The notes below the pieces were generated by a model. That model had not been told where the DNA came from. It saw only the letters and a program-made list of their open reading frames with translations, and did not search any database. Of a stretch of 64,000 nucleotides of DNA, positions 8,629 to 16,405 are shown piece by piece. The first letter of the stretch is position 1. Every line of letters starts with the position of its first letter. Position numbers and translations under genes: made by a program. The DNA comes from Nocardia aobensis NBRC 100429 (GTDB taxonomy: Bacteria; Actinomycetota; Actinomycetes; Mycobacteriales; Mycobacteriaceae): contig NZ_BAFQ01000150.1 in assembly GCF_000308375.1 (NCBI RefSeq), positions 52,545 to 116,544 on the forward strand. The letters run 5' to 3'.

Positions 8629-9332
8629 ACGACACTCTCACCGATGCCCTGCTCGGCCCGATCCTCGCCCGCGACGCCGCGGCGCCGCGGATCACCCACT
8701 ACGACGACAGCACCGGCGCCCGCATCGAACTGTCCGGGCTGACGCTGGCGAACTGGGCCGCCAAGACCGCCAATATGATTCGCGACGAATTCGGCCTCGC
8801 CCCGGGCGCGCGGGTATCGGTGTTGCTGCCCGCGCACTGGCAGACGGCCGCGGTCCTGCTGGGCTGCTGGTGGGCCGGCACCGAGGTGGTGCTGCGACCG
8901 GACCCCGACGCCGAACTCGCACTGGTCTCGGCCGCGCGCATCGATGAGGCCGGAGATATCGCCGAGGTGGCCGCGCTGTCGCTGGATCCGATGGGTATGC
9001 CGGTCGCCGATCTGCCGGTCGGCATCACCGACTACGCCACGTCGGTGCGCGGGCACGGTGACCAGTTCCACCCGGCGGGCGCGGGCGACGCCCTCGACGG
9101 CGCCACGGTCGCCGAGACCGTGACAGCGGCCCGGGCCTCGGCCGAACGGCAGGGGTTCGGCGCGAGCGACCGGGTGCTGTCGACCACCGACTGGGACACC
9201 ACCGCCCACCTGATCGACGGACTGCTCGCGGTATACGCGGCCGGAGCCTCGCTGGTGCAGGTGACCGCCCCCGATCCGGCTCGGCTCGAGCACCGGATCG
9301 GCACCGAACGCGTCACCGCGCGCCGGTCCTGA
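8616..9332 (+). CDS. TIGR03089 family protein (Rv3268-like)
   Basis: A 238-residue protein conserved beside the LCP ligase in mycolata. It resembles a reduced N-terminal part of an AMP-binding enzyme (LANWAAKTANMI, PGARVSVLLPAHWQTAAVLLGCWWAG, LLAVYAAGASLVQV) but has no ATP-binding P-loop (TSGTTG-type) and no C-terminal domain, so adenylation activity is unlikely. The ATG lies inside the lcp1 end, a 13-base overlap indicating translational coupling. The conserved position suggests a role tied to cell-wall ligation, but no function has been shown to my knowledge. Confidence 0.85.
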   Translation: MRELNDTLTDALLGPILARDAAAPRITHYDDSTGARIELSGLTLANWAAKTANMIRDEFGLAPGARVSVLLPAHWQTAAVLLGCWWAGTEVVLRPDPDAELALVSAARIDEAGDIAEVAALSLDPMGMPVADLPVGITDYATSVRGHGDQFHPAGAGDALDGATVAETVTAARASAERQGFGASDRVLSTTDWDTTAHLIDGLLAVYAAGASLVQVTAPDPARLEHRIGTERVTARRS

Positions 9333-9432
9333 TCTCCTACCCGGGTAGGGCACGGCGATCCACCCGCAGTCCGTTTTCGGGACGCCCGCCACTCCGTAGT
9401 GTGGGTGTCAGCGAACCGGACGACGAACGGGG

Positions 9433-10737
9433 ATGGCGATGAAGCCGCAGTACTGGTTTCGGTGGTTGGTGGTACAGGGCACGCCGCGGCTGGCCTTGAA
9501 GACCTATGCCCGCCGCGGCGAGACCCTGGCGAAACTGATGTCGAGCCCCGAGGCGGTCCAGGATCCGATACCGCTGCTGGAGTCCCTGCGCGCCCAGGGA
9601 CGGCTGGTGCACTCCCCCTTGGGCTGGGTGACCGCCGACTACGAGCTGGTCCGTACCGTACTGCGCGACACCACCTTCAAGGTCGCGGCGGCCGAGGGTT
9701 TCGTGCCCGGACCGCTGCGGCCGCTGATGGATCTGGCGACGCTGCCGCCCAATCCGGTGCAGCCGCCGTCGATGCTGGTGATCGACCCGCCCGACCACAC
9801 CCGGATGCGTAAACCGGTGGCCTCGGCATTCACGCCGCGCGCGATCGCCCGGCTGCGCGACCGCGTCGAATCGGTGACCACGGAACTGCTCGACGCCCTG
9901 CCCTCCGGCGGTTCGGCGGATCTGGTGGCCGACTTCGCCTCCCAGGTGCCGATCGCGATCATCTCCGAGATGCTGGGCTTCCCCGATGCCGACCGCGACC
10001 GCTTCCTGGCCTGGGGTGACGCCGTCTCGCCGATGCTCGATATCGGCATCAGCTGGCGCACCACCCGCGACGCGTCGGCGGCCATCGTGGAGATGGACCA
10101 CTACCTCGACGAGCACATCGCGCGGCTACGCCGCGAACCGGGCGAGGACATCCTGTCCGGTCTGGTGAGCTCCGGCACGCTGGACGACACCGAACTGAAG
10201 GCCTCGGCGACACTGCTGATGGGCGCCGGATTCGAGACCACGGTCAATCTGATCAGCAACGGCGTCGTCCAACTGGTGACCCATCGCGATCAGCTGGACC
10301 GGCTGCGCGAGGATCCGCAGCTGTGGCCCAACGCGATCGAGGAGATTCTGCGCTTCGACGCACCGGTGCAGAACACCGGCCGCATCGCCGGGCGCGAGGT
10401 GGAGCTGGCCGGTATCACGGTGCACCAGGGCAGCACGGTGGTGTTGTCGCTGTCGGGCGCCAATCGCGACCCGAAGGTGTTCGCCGAACCGCACCGCTTC
10501 GACGTCACGCGCGCCAACGCCAAGGATCACCTGACGTTCTCCAGCGGTATCCACGCCTGCCTGGGCGCCAGCCTGGCCCGGATGGAGGGCACCTACGCGC
10601 TGCGGTCGCTGTTCGAACGTTTCCCGAATCTCGTGCTGGCCGGTCGCCCGGAGCGTCGGCCGCTGTTCACCCTGCACGGCTACAGCCGGTTGCCGGTGCT
10701 GCTCGGTCAGCGCGCCGAACAGCCCAGCGGCGTCTGA
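9433..10737 (+). CDS. Cytochrome P450, CYP140-like
   Basis: A haem monooxygenase of 434 residues with all P450 signatures: I-helix oxygen-binding GAGFETT (264-270), K-helix ExxR (E304-R307), and the haem loop FSSGIHACLGASLAR with axial Cys376. Regions such as DPPDHTRMRKPV, ISEMLGFP, MLDIGISWR and LWPNAIEEILRFDAPVQ resemble mycobacterial CYP140 (Rv1880c) more than other families I can recall; the substrate of that family is unknown. No ferredoxin gene is adjacent. ATG 9433 and ATG 9439 are both possible starts. It ends in a 14-bp palindrome shared with the convergent esterase gene. Confidence 0.92.
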   Translation: MAMKPQYWFRWLVVQGTPRLALKTYARRGETLAKLMSSPEAVQDPIPLLESLRAQGRLVHSPLGWVTADYELVRTVLRDTTFKVAAAEGFVPGPLRPLMDLATLPPNPVQPPSMLVIDPPDHTRMRKPVASAFTPRAIARLRDRVESVTTELLDALPSGGSADLVADFASQVPIAIISEMLGFPDADRDRFLAWGDAVSPMLDIGISWRTTRDASAAIVEMDHYLDEHIARLRREPGEDILSGLVSSGTLDDTELKASATLLMGAGFETTVNLISNGVVQLVTHRDQLDRLREDPQLWPNAIEEILRFDAPVQNTGRIAGREVELAGITVHQGSTVVLSLSGANRDPKVFAEPHRFDVTRANAKDHLTFSSGIHACLGASLARMEGTYALRSLFERFPNLVLAGRPERRPLFTLHGYSRLPVLLGQRAEQPSGV

Positions 10738-10747
10738 GCCGGCTCAG
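10734..10747. terminator. 14-bp palindrome containing both stop codons of convergent genes
   Basis: CTGAGCCGGCTCAG is perfectly self-complementary and contains the P450 stop (TGA, 10735-10737) and the esterase stop (TCA on the plus strand, 10744-10746). With no loop it is unlikely to be a normal terminator hairpin, but it is the only structure between the two genes. Confidence 0.4.
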
Positions 10748-12312
10748 CTGAAGCCGACCGCCTGGTCACCCCAGGCGGTGTGCAGATCGTGATCGGGATC
10801 GTCGAGCACCCGGTCCGCGGCGTCGACGACCAGTGTCGTGCGGGTGGATTCGCGGTAGGGCGGCCAATGTTTCGAGCCGTCCAGCGCCGCGGGCACCCCG
10901 TGTTCGGCGAAGGCCAGCCAGCGCCGCATCATCCGGCCCGACACCTCGCTCGCGACCTTGCGACCGCCCAGCCAGAAGGTCGGATCGTGATCGAAGGAGC
11001 CGAAATTGCCGAAGATGTACGGCAATTCGGTGGCGTGGCCCGCGCCGACGCGTGCCGCCTTCAGCATCGGCGTGGCCTGATCGAAGCGATACATCCAGGT
11101 GCGGCTGTGCCGGGAATGCGCGTCGGCGACCCAGTGCGCCGGCATCCGGAAGGCCGCATCGGTCGACATCGCCAGCGCACCGCGCGTCTTGGCCAGATCC
11201 GGGTAGGCGGAGGTGATCTCGGCGATGCGCTCGTGCGAGAGCCCGGGATGTTCTCCGGCGACCGCATTGAGCATCGCGTTCACCGCATCGGGTGTCACCG
11301 GCATGATCGGCGAGCGGAACAGGCGGAACAGCGACGCCTCGTCCTTGTTGGTGCCGATGATCAGCGGTACGCGATGCGAGCGGCCCTGCTGGAAGCGGTC
11401 GGTCGGATAGGTGGGCAGCAGATCGCCGTCCACCACCGGCGCCGCCGCCAGTCGTCCCGGCGACTGCAAAGGCACCTCGTCGAGCAGGACACCGGCCGCG
11501 TCCACGATCCGCTCGATGGGGCATTCCAGCAGTTCCCGGGCCCGTTCGGGCGGCAGGTCCATCAATTCCAGGAAACGGCTCGCCACCCCGGCGGCCCGGT
11601 CCGGACCGAAGACGGTGGTGGCCGGCGGGCTCTGCGCGATGGCGCGATGGAACAGGCCTGCGGCCCGCGGCGAAGTCAGCAGCGCCGTCACGCATCCCGC
11701 GCCGGAGGATTCGCCGAAGACGGTGACGTTACCCGGATCACCACCGAAGGCGGCGGCATTGTCGCGCACCCATTCCAGTGCCGCGATCTGGTCGTGCAGG
11801 CCGAGATTGGCGACGAACCCGTCGCCCAGTGAGGACAGATCGAGGAAGCCGAGCGCGCCGAGCCGATAGTTGACCGCGACGATCACCACGTCGCCCGTCT
11901 CGACCATCCGGCGGCCGTCGTAGATCGCCTGCGCGGCCGTGCCCAGACAGTAGGCGCCGCCGTGCAACCAGACCATCACCGGACGCGGCTGCACCGGTTC
12001 GGCGGCCGGTGCCCAGACATTGACCCACAGGCAGTCCTCACCCATGCGCAGCCCCGAGTCCACGGGCACCATATCGCCCATGGTCTGCGGTGCGATCTCG
12101 CCGAATTCGGTGCAGTCACGCACTCCCGACCAGGCTTCGGGCGGTTCCGGCCGCGCGAACCGCTTCGGGCCCGCCGGCGCCGCGGCATACGGGATGCTGC
12201 GCCACACGTGCACGGATCCCGCACGGAATCCGCGGACCGCACCGCTGGTCGTGTGGGCGACGGGTCCGGCAGTGTCCTCGACCGGAGTCGCCTCGAAGAA
12301 TTGAGTGCTCAT
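10744..12312 (-). CDS. Type-B carboxylesterase/lipase
   Basis: A 522-residue alpha/beta-hydrolase of the carboxylesterase type-B family that hydrolyses carboxylic esters. The oxyanion motif VWLHGGAY, the nucleophile elbow FGESSGAG (catalytic Ser), the acidic residue region TNKDEASLF and the catalytic His in GAGHATELPYIFG are all present, and EDCLWVNVWAP is the family's second signature. No signal peptide is seen, so it is probably cytoplasmic. ATG 12312 (MSTQFF) is chosen because GAGGAGGT lies just upstream on the coding strand; the open frame to 12360 is not needed. The gene stands alone and converges on the P450. Confidence 0.92.
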   Translation of the reverse strand: MSTQFFEATPVEDTAGPVAHTTSGAVRGFRAGSVHVWRSIPYAAAPAGPKRFARPEPPEAWSGVRDCTEFGEIAPQTMGDMVPVDSGLRMGEDCLWVNVWAPAAEPVQPRPVMVWLHGGAYCLGTAAQAIYDGRRMVETGDVVIVAVNYRLGALGFLDLSSLGDGFVANLGLHDQIAALEWVRDNAAAFGGDPGNVTVFGESSGAGCVTALLTSPRAAGLFHRAIAQSPPATTVFGPDRAAGVASRFLELMDLPPERARELLECPIERIVDAAGVLLDEVPLQSPGRLAAAPVVDGDLLPTYPTDRFQQGRSHRVPLIIGTNKDEASLFRLFRSPIMPVTPDAVNAMLNAVAGEHPGLSHERIAEITSAYPDLAKTRGALAMSTDAAFRMPAHWVADAHSRHSRTWMYRFDQATPMLKAARVGAGHATELPYIFGNFGSFDHDPTFWLGGRKVASEVSGRMMRRWLAFAEHGVPAALDGSKHWPPYRESTRTTLVVDAADRVLDDPDHDLHTAWGDQAVGFS

Positions 12313-12370
12313 CTCGCACCTCCTCGTACTCCCTGTAACCGAGAGTACGTCCGAGATCATTCGTACCGCG

Positions 12371-12643
12371 TCAGCCTCGATCGATGTGGCCGAGGTCGCG
12401 GTCGGGATCGATGCGGTCGCGCACGCGCTGTTTCAGTCCGGCGATATCCGGAAAGCCACCGTCGGCTCTGCGCTCCCAGATCTGCTCACCATCGACGGTG
12501 ATCCGGAACACTCCGCCGGTTCCGGGGATCAGCGCCACCTCGTCGAGGTCTGTGCCGAAGGTGTTCAGCAGCTCCTGAGCCATCCATCCGGCCCGCAGTA
12601 ACCACCGGCATTGCGTGCAGTATTCGATCGCGATTCGTGCCAT
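12371..12643 (-). CDS. Rdx/SelW/SelT-like thioredoxin-fold protein
   Basis: A 90-residue protein with the redox motif CTQC at residues 9-12, immediately after the first beta strand, then RAGWMAQELLNTF, GTGGVFRITVDGEQIWER and GGFPDIAGLKQRVRDRI. These match the Rdx family (prokaryotic SelW/SelT/SelH relatives), in which selenocysteine is replaced by cysteine. Members are thought to act in thiol redox chemistry, with unknown partners. It is encoded upstream of and on the same strand as the esterase, which starts 58 bases further on. Confidence 0.9.
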   Translation of the reverse strand: MARIAIEYCTQCRWLLRAGWMAQELLNTFGTDLDEVALIPGTGGVFRITVDGEQIWERRADGGFPDIAGLKQRVRDRIDPDRDLGHIDRG

Positions 12644-12787
12644 GCGGTGACCCTAGTGAGGGACCGGATTCCCGGTAGTCGCCGCGTGGTTGTCCACGTT
12701 TGAGGCAACTCCTTCGCTATCTGTTCTAATCGGAAATGTATTTCAGTAATGGTAGTGGGAGAGCACTTGCGACTCTTTACGAGCCGA

Positions 12788-13201
12788 TTACGATTCGATA
12801 TCTCCGTCGACGTAGACCCACTGACCGTCGACGCGAGCAAATCTGCTGCACTCGGAAAGTACGCCGCGCCTGCCGTCGTATCGGTAGGTGGCGCGGAACT
12901 CGACCACGCCGGCGTCGTCGAACAGGCCACCCGCCTCGGTGTCGAAGACCTGCAGCGATATCCAGCGCTGCGCCGGATCCAGGGCGAGGCGCCGCGGCCG
13001 GGTCCGTGGATGCCACGTCCGCAGCAGATAGTCGCGATCACCGACGGCGAAGGCGGTATAGCGCGACCGCATCAGCGCTTCGGCGGTCGGCGCCGGGCGG
13101 GTGCCGTTCAGGCGCGGGCCGCAGCACTGCCCGAACTGCTCGCCGCTGCCGCACGGACAGCGGTCGGTGTCGTCCGGGCGCTCGGGAAAGGTGTCGGCCA
13201 T
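12788..13201 (-). CDS. YchJ family protein with SEC-C zinc motif
   Basis: A 137-residue protein. The N-terminal SEC-C metal-binding motif CPCGSG...QCCG is followed by TAEALMRSRYTAFAVGDRDYLLRTWHP and an NTF2-like beta-rich domain ending ARVDGQWVYVDGDIES. This is the standard YchJ/UPF0225 architecture, of unknown molecular function. The next gene upstream on the strand (139-residue partner of the SMC-like ATPase) ends 24 bases before this start, so the three genes 16035-12788 could form one transcript. Confidence 0.92.
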   Translation of the reverse strand: MADTFPERPDDTDRCPCGSGEQFGQCCGPRLNGTRPAPTAEALMRSRYTAFAVGDRDYLLRTWHPRTRPRRLALDPAQRWISLQVFDTEAGGLFDDAGVVEFRATYRYDGRRGVLSECSRFARVDGQWVYVDGDIES

Positions 13202-13225
13202 CGCACGATTATCGCCGCCCGGAAT

Positions 13226-13645
13226 TCACCGGTTCCGGCCGCGGCCGAACACGGCGGGTACATCCGCGCGGCCGATGCGGTCGAGTTCCTCGGCCAGCCG
13301 GGCGGTTTCGTCGTACCAGTCGCGCAGTTCGGGCAGGGTCGGCGCGGGTTCGGAGTCGAGGTGATGGCCGGCCCGCGACAGCGTCGCCCACAGTCCACCG
13401 ACGCGGCCCGCGAGTTCGGGACCGGCGCAGCTGTCCAGCGCCAGCAGTTGAGCACGCATGCTGCACCGGGCCAGCGGCGGGGACACCCGCGCCCACAGCC
13501 GGTCCACCGACTGTTCCAGCGCGATCCGCAGGATCCACACCGTCGCCCGGGACCACAGGCCACCCGCATCGGTGACCGTGCCGTCGAGCAGTTCCGCGGC
13601 CGCCGCCAAGCGCTGCGCCACGGTCGGCCTCACGGATTCAGCCAT
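13226..13645 (-). CDS. Small helical partner protein of the adjacent SMC-like ATPase
   Basis: A 139-residue, mainly helical protein with no family I recognise. Notable stretches are AQRLAAAAELLDGTV, LWSRATVWILRIALEQSVDRLWAR, CAGPELAGRVGGLWATLSRAGHHLD and WYDETARLAEELDRIG. The GHHLDSEPAPTLPELRDWYD portion resembles small helical proteins often paired with large ATPases. It starts 16 bases inside the ATPase gene (ATG 13645, ATPase stop at 13630), so translation is coupled and the products probably act together. The function is unknown. Confidence 0.8.
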   Translation of the reverse strand: MAESVRPTVAQRLAAAAELLDGTVTDAGGLWSRATVWILRIALEQSVDRLWARVSPPLARCSMRAQLLALDSCAGPELAGRVGGLWATLSRAGHHLDSEPAPTLPELRDWYDETARLAEELDRIGRADVPAVFGRGRNR

Positions 13646-16035
13646 GTCACGAATCTCTTCGTCCCCGAGATCAGATCGCCCGAGCGGCGCTGGATGCGGA
13701 TGTGCGCACCGGCCGTGGCATCACGCACCACCGCGCGGGCCCACGGCGCCTCCTGATCGAGATAGTCGTTCAGATCGTCGACCCGGTCCGGTACACCGAA
13801 GACCGCCAGGGCGACCGTCTCCCACGTGGTGCGCGCCCGATCGACGCGGCGCTGCACCTCGCGATGGTCGATGCCGGCGGCCAGCAGTTCACGCCGGGCG
13901 CGGGCCAATGCGGCCGCCTCGATCGCCGATCGGCAGCAGGTGATGACCAGTTCGGTCGCGATCGCCTTGGGCAGCTGCCTGGTGCGCAGCAGGGCCCGCG
14001 CGTCGCCGAGGTAGCGCTGCACCGGATCCTCGACCGCGCGCACCTCCACCCGCGAATGCTCGCGCCGCTGCACATCGAGAACCGTTGCGTCCAAACGCAA
14101 TCGGCGCACCGCCTCGGCCAGCCGCTCGTCGTGGGTGAACACGATCACCTGGCGTCCGCTGCGCGCCACCGCCGCCAGCACCCGGGCGAGTCCGTCGACC
14201 TTCGCCGGATCCATCGCCTGCACCGGATCGTCGATCATGACGAATCCGAACGGGCTTTCGGCCACCGTGGCGCGCGGCAGGAACAGGGCCAGGCCCAGCG
14301 CATGCAATTCGCCCTGACTCATCACTCCGAGAGCGGCGGCGCCCGAGTCGTCCACGGTGACGTCGAGCAGCACCTTGCGACTGGCTCCGGCGTTGCCCTG
14401 CAAGCGAATCGCGCCGAGATCCACATTGCTGCGCTGACGCAACCCGCCCCAGATGCGCCGGGCGTGCTCGGCCAACGGGGCGAGGCGTTCGTCGCGCAGG
14501 CCGGCGGCGGCCGACTTCAGCCAGTCCTCGGCGCGGCGGACGGTACGCAGCTCGGCATCGGCCGCCGCGACCAGCCGGGCCTCGTGCAGCCAGGTCGCGA
14601 TGCGCGGGACCAGCGGCGTCCAGACCGCATCGATGCGATCGAGTTCCTTGTGCACGGCCCGCTGCAACACCTCCAGCCGCACCGCGAGTTCGGCGTGCGC
14701 GCCGCGCATCCGGGCCGCCAGGGTGGCGCCCGCTTCGACCTCGAGCAGGGCGGACCAGCTCGACCAGGCTCGACGAGTGTCCGCGGGATCGATATTGGGC
14801 GCGGCGATGGTCGATTCCAGTTCCGGCGGAACGGGTTCGATCAGCGACCGGGCCGCGGCGATCGCCTCACCCAGCGCGGCCCGGGCGGTGGTGAGCACTG
14901 CGGCGCGCCGCTCGACGGCCTCGATCCGGGCTGTCGCCTCGCGCTGCCATCGCGCGTCGAGACGACCGTGGCCGCAGACCGGGCACGGACATTCACCGTC
15001 CCCCGCGTGTTCACGAGCGCCACGCAGCAGATCGACCACGCGGAGTTCCGCGTCCAGATCTCCGGTCGCCAGCTCCAGCAGTTCGGCGGTGCCGCGCTCG
15101 ACCGCCTCGGCGGCCGACTCGACCTGCGCGGAAGCCGGGATGCGCAGGCGTGCGACAGCCTGCAGCGCCGCGACACCGCCGGGGTCGTGGCGGGCGCCGG
15201 CGAGTTCGTGGGCGACCGCGGACAGATCCGGCGCGGGCGCGCGCAACATCTCGGCGACGCGCTCGGCACGCTCGTCGGCGACGGTGAGCAGTTCGTCCAG
15301 CAGGGCCTGCCGGCCGTCCCGGGACTGTTTCGCGGCGCGTTCCAATTCGATTCGGCGCGTGCGGGTCCGATCCAGCGCGGCGCTGATGTCGTCGAGCCCG
15401 AGCAGCCGGTGCAGGGCGTCGAACAGATCGCTGGGACGGCCGTCGACCACCGCGCCGAGTTCGCTGTAGGACAGGAACGGCCGATACAGCTCCAGAGCCC
15501 GGGCCCAGTCCTCCGGGTGGAATTCGGCACTGCCGCTGTCGTTTTCGCGCTCCGTCCAGCTACCGGCCGAGAGTTCGTCGCCCTCCGCCCACGTACGCGT
15601 GATCGTGAACGGGCCTCGTTCCTGTGCGACGAGGTCGACGGCGATCCGAGGGGTCTCGTCGCAGTGCAGATTTCGCCAGCCGTCGCGCCAGACCGCGGAT
15701 CTACCCTCCCAGCGCCGATTGACGCCGGTGAGTGCCAGTTCCGCAGCCTCGGCGAAACTCGACTTGCCCGACCCGTTGCGACCGACCACGAGCGTCAGAC
15801 CGGGACCGGGCGCGATCCGCAGGACCGCCTCGCCGCCGATCCCGCGGAAGCCGCGAACACGGATGGCGCTCAGGAACACTCCGGACCGCGGCCCGGCGTC
15901 GCTCTCCTCGGCGGACTCCCCCAAAGCCGCCAGCACCGTCTGCGCTACCTCCGGGCTCGCCGCCGGATCCGCCTGCAGCCGTGCCGAAACCAGTTCACGC
16001 AGGCGTGGCGCGACCTCCCCCTGCTCTTGCCCCAC
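13630..16035 (-). CDS. Zn-hook SMC/Rad50-like AAA ATPase
   Basis: An ABC-type ATPase with a coiled-coil insertion. Walker A VVGRNGSGKSS (about 84-93), long helical arms interrupted by the zinc-hook motif CPCPVC (349-354), an ABC signature in MSQGELHALGLALF, Walker B FVMIDDPVQAMD and an H-loop FTHD are all seen. About 110 further residues follow (LVITCCRSAIEAAAL to the end) with no nuclease motif I recognise. GTG 16035 (VGQEQGEV) gives 801 residues and has GGGAGGGG seven bases upstream; the frame is open to ATG 16170. It overlaps the 139-residue partner gene. By architecture it belongs with RecN/Rad50/Lamassu-LmuB-type ATPases acting on DNA ends or invading DNA. Confidence 0.85.
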   Translation of the reverse strand: MGQEQGEVAPRLRELVSARLQADPAASPEVAQTVLAALGESAEESDAGPRSGVFLSAIRVRGFRGIGGEAVLRIAPGPGLTLVVGRNGSGKSSFAEAAELALTGVNRRWEGRSAVWRDGWRNLHCDETPRIAVDLVAQERGPFTITRTWAEGDELSAGSWTERENDSGSAEFHPEDWARALELYRPFLSYSELGAVVDGRPSDLFDALHRLLGLDDISAALDRTRTRRIELERAAKQSRDGRQALLDELLTVADERAERVAEMLRAPAPDLSAVAHELAGARHDPGGVAALQAVARLRIPASAQVESAAEAVERGTAELLELATGDLDAELRVVDLLRGAREHAGDGECPCPVCGHGRLDARWQREATARIEAVERRAAVLTTARAALGEAIAAARSLIEPVPPELESTIAAPNIDPADTRRAWSSWSALLEVEAGATLAARMRGAHAELAVRLEVLQRAVHKELDRIDAVWTPLVPRIATWLHEARLVAAADAELRTVRRAEDWLKSAAAGLRDERLAPLAEHARRIWGGLRQRSNVDLGAIRLQGNAGASRKVLLDVTVDDSGAAALGVMSQGELHALGLALFLPRATVAESPFGFVMIDDPVQAMDPAKVDGLARVLAAVARSGRQVIVFTHDERLAEAVRRLRLDATVLDVQRREHSRVEVRAVEDPVQRYLGDARALLRTRQLPKAIATELVITCCRSAIEAAALARARRELLAAGIDHREVQRRVDRARTTWETVALAVFGVPDRVDDLNDYLDQEAPWARAVVRDATAGAHIRIQRRSGDLISGTKRFVTWLNP

Positions 16036-16405
16036 TGCCCCTCCCGGCCCTCGCGCACGACTCGTCGTGGCGAACGCTACCGGAGAACCGGCCCGGGCGG
16101 GACGCATGGCCATCGAACGGTCGAACCGCCCGATGTCCACCCCTCGGCCGTCCCGGCCGGGCAGTTCCACGGGTTACACCCCTCACGGGTGGCTCGGTTC
16201 AACCGAACAGATCAGAATGCCAGAGATCACGATCAACCACAACAGTGCTTGATTCTGCAATGACATTCCGCGCCAGGGGAATTCGTTCGCAACCGACGAG
16301 CGAACCCGGCCGCCGTCGTTCGGCCGACGGCCCGGAAGACCGCCCGCGCGATCTTGTCGGTGGCCTCGGGTACAAATCCGGGGTACCGAACGAACGGGGG
16401 AACAC
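16036..16405. promoter_or_regulatory. Divergent intergenic region between the ATPase pair and the SWIM/MoxR operon
   Basis: About 370 bases separate the two divergent operons if the ATPase starts at 16035. No gene is seen on either strand apart from the open N-terminal extension of the ATPase frame. GTTCGC and GCGAAC form an inverted pair separated by nine bases near 16284-16304. Promoters for both operons must lie here, but I cannot place -10/-35 boxes with confidence. Confidence 0.4.

Noticed and set aside
8616..9332. TIGR03089 protein as a functional acyl-CoA synthetase
   Set aside because: It lacks the ATP P-loop and the C-terminal domain, and is only about 240 residues long.
13226..16035. 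Calling the ATPase pair a Lamassu system outright
   Set aside because: No LmuA-type nuclease effector is seen next to it, and the small protein is not recognised as LmuC; only the hook-ATPase architecture matches.
16100..16125. CGAAC-rich stretch as a LexA (SOS) box before the ATPase
   Set aside because: The spacing and symmetry do not fit the actinobacterial TCGAAC-N4-GTTCGA consensus.
13702..16263. An 853-codon plus-strand open frame opposite the SMC-like ATPase
   Set aside because: The minus-strand frame has all ATPase motifs; the plus frame is the usual high-GC shadow with no recognisable fold.
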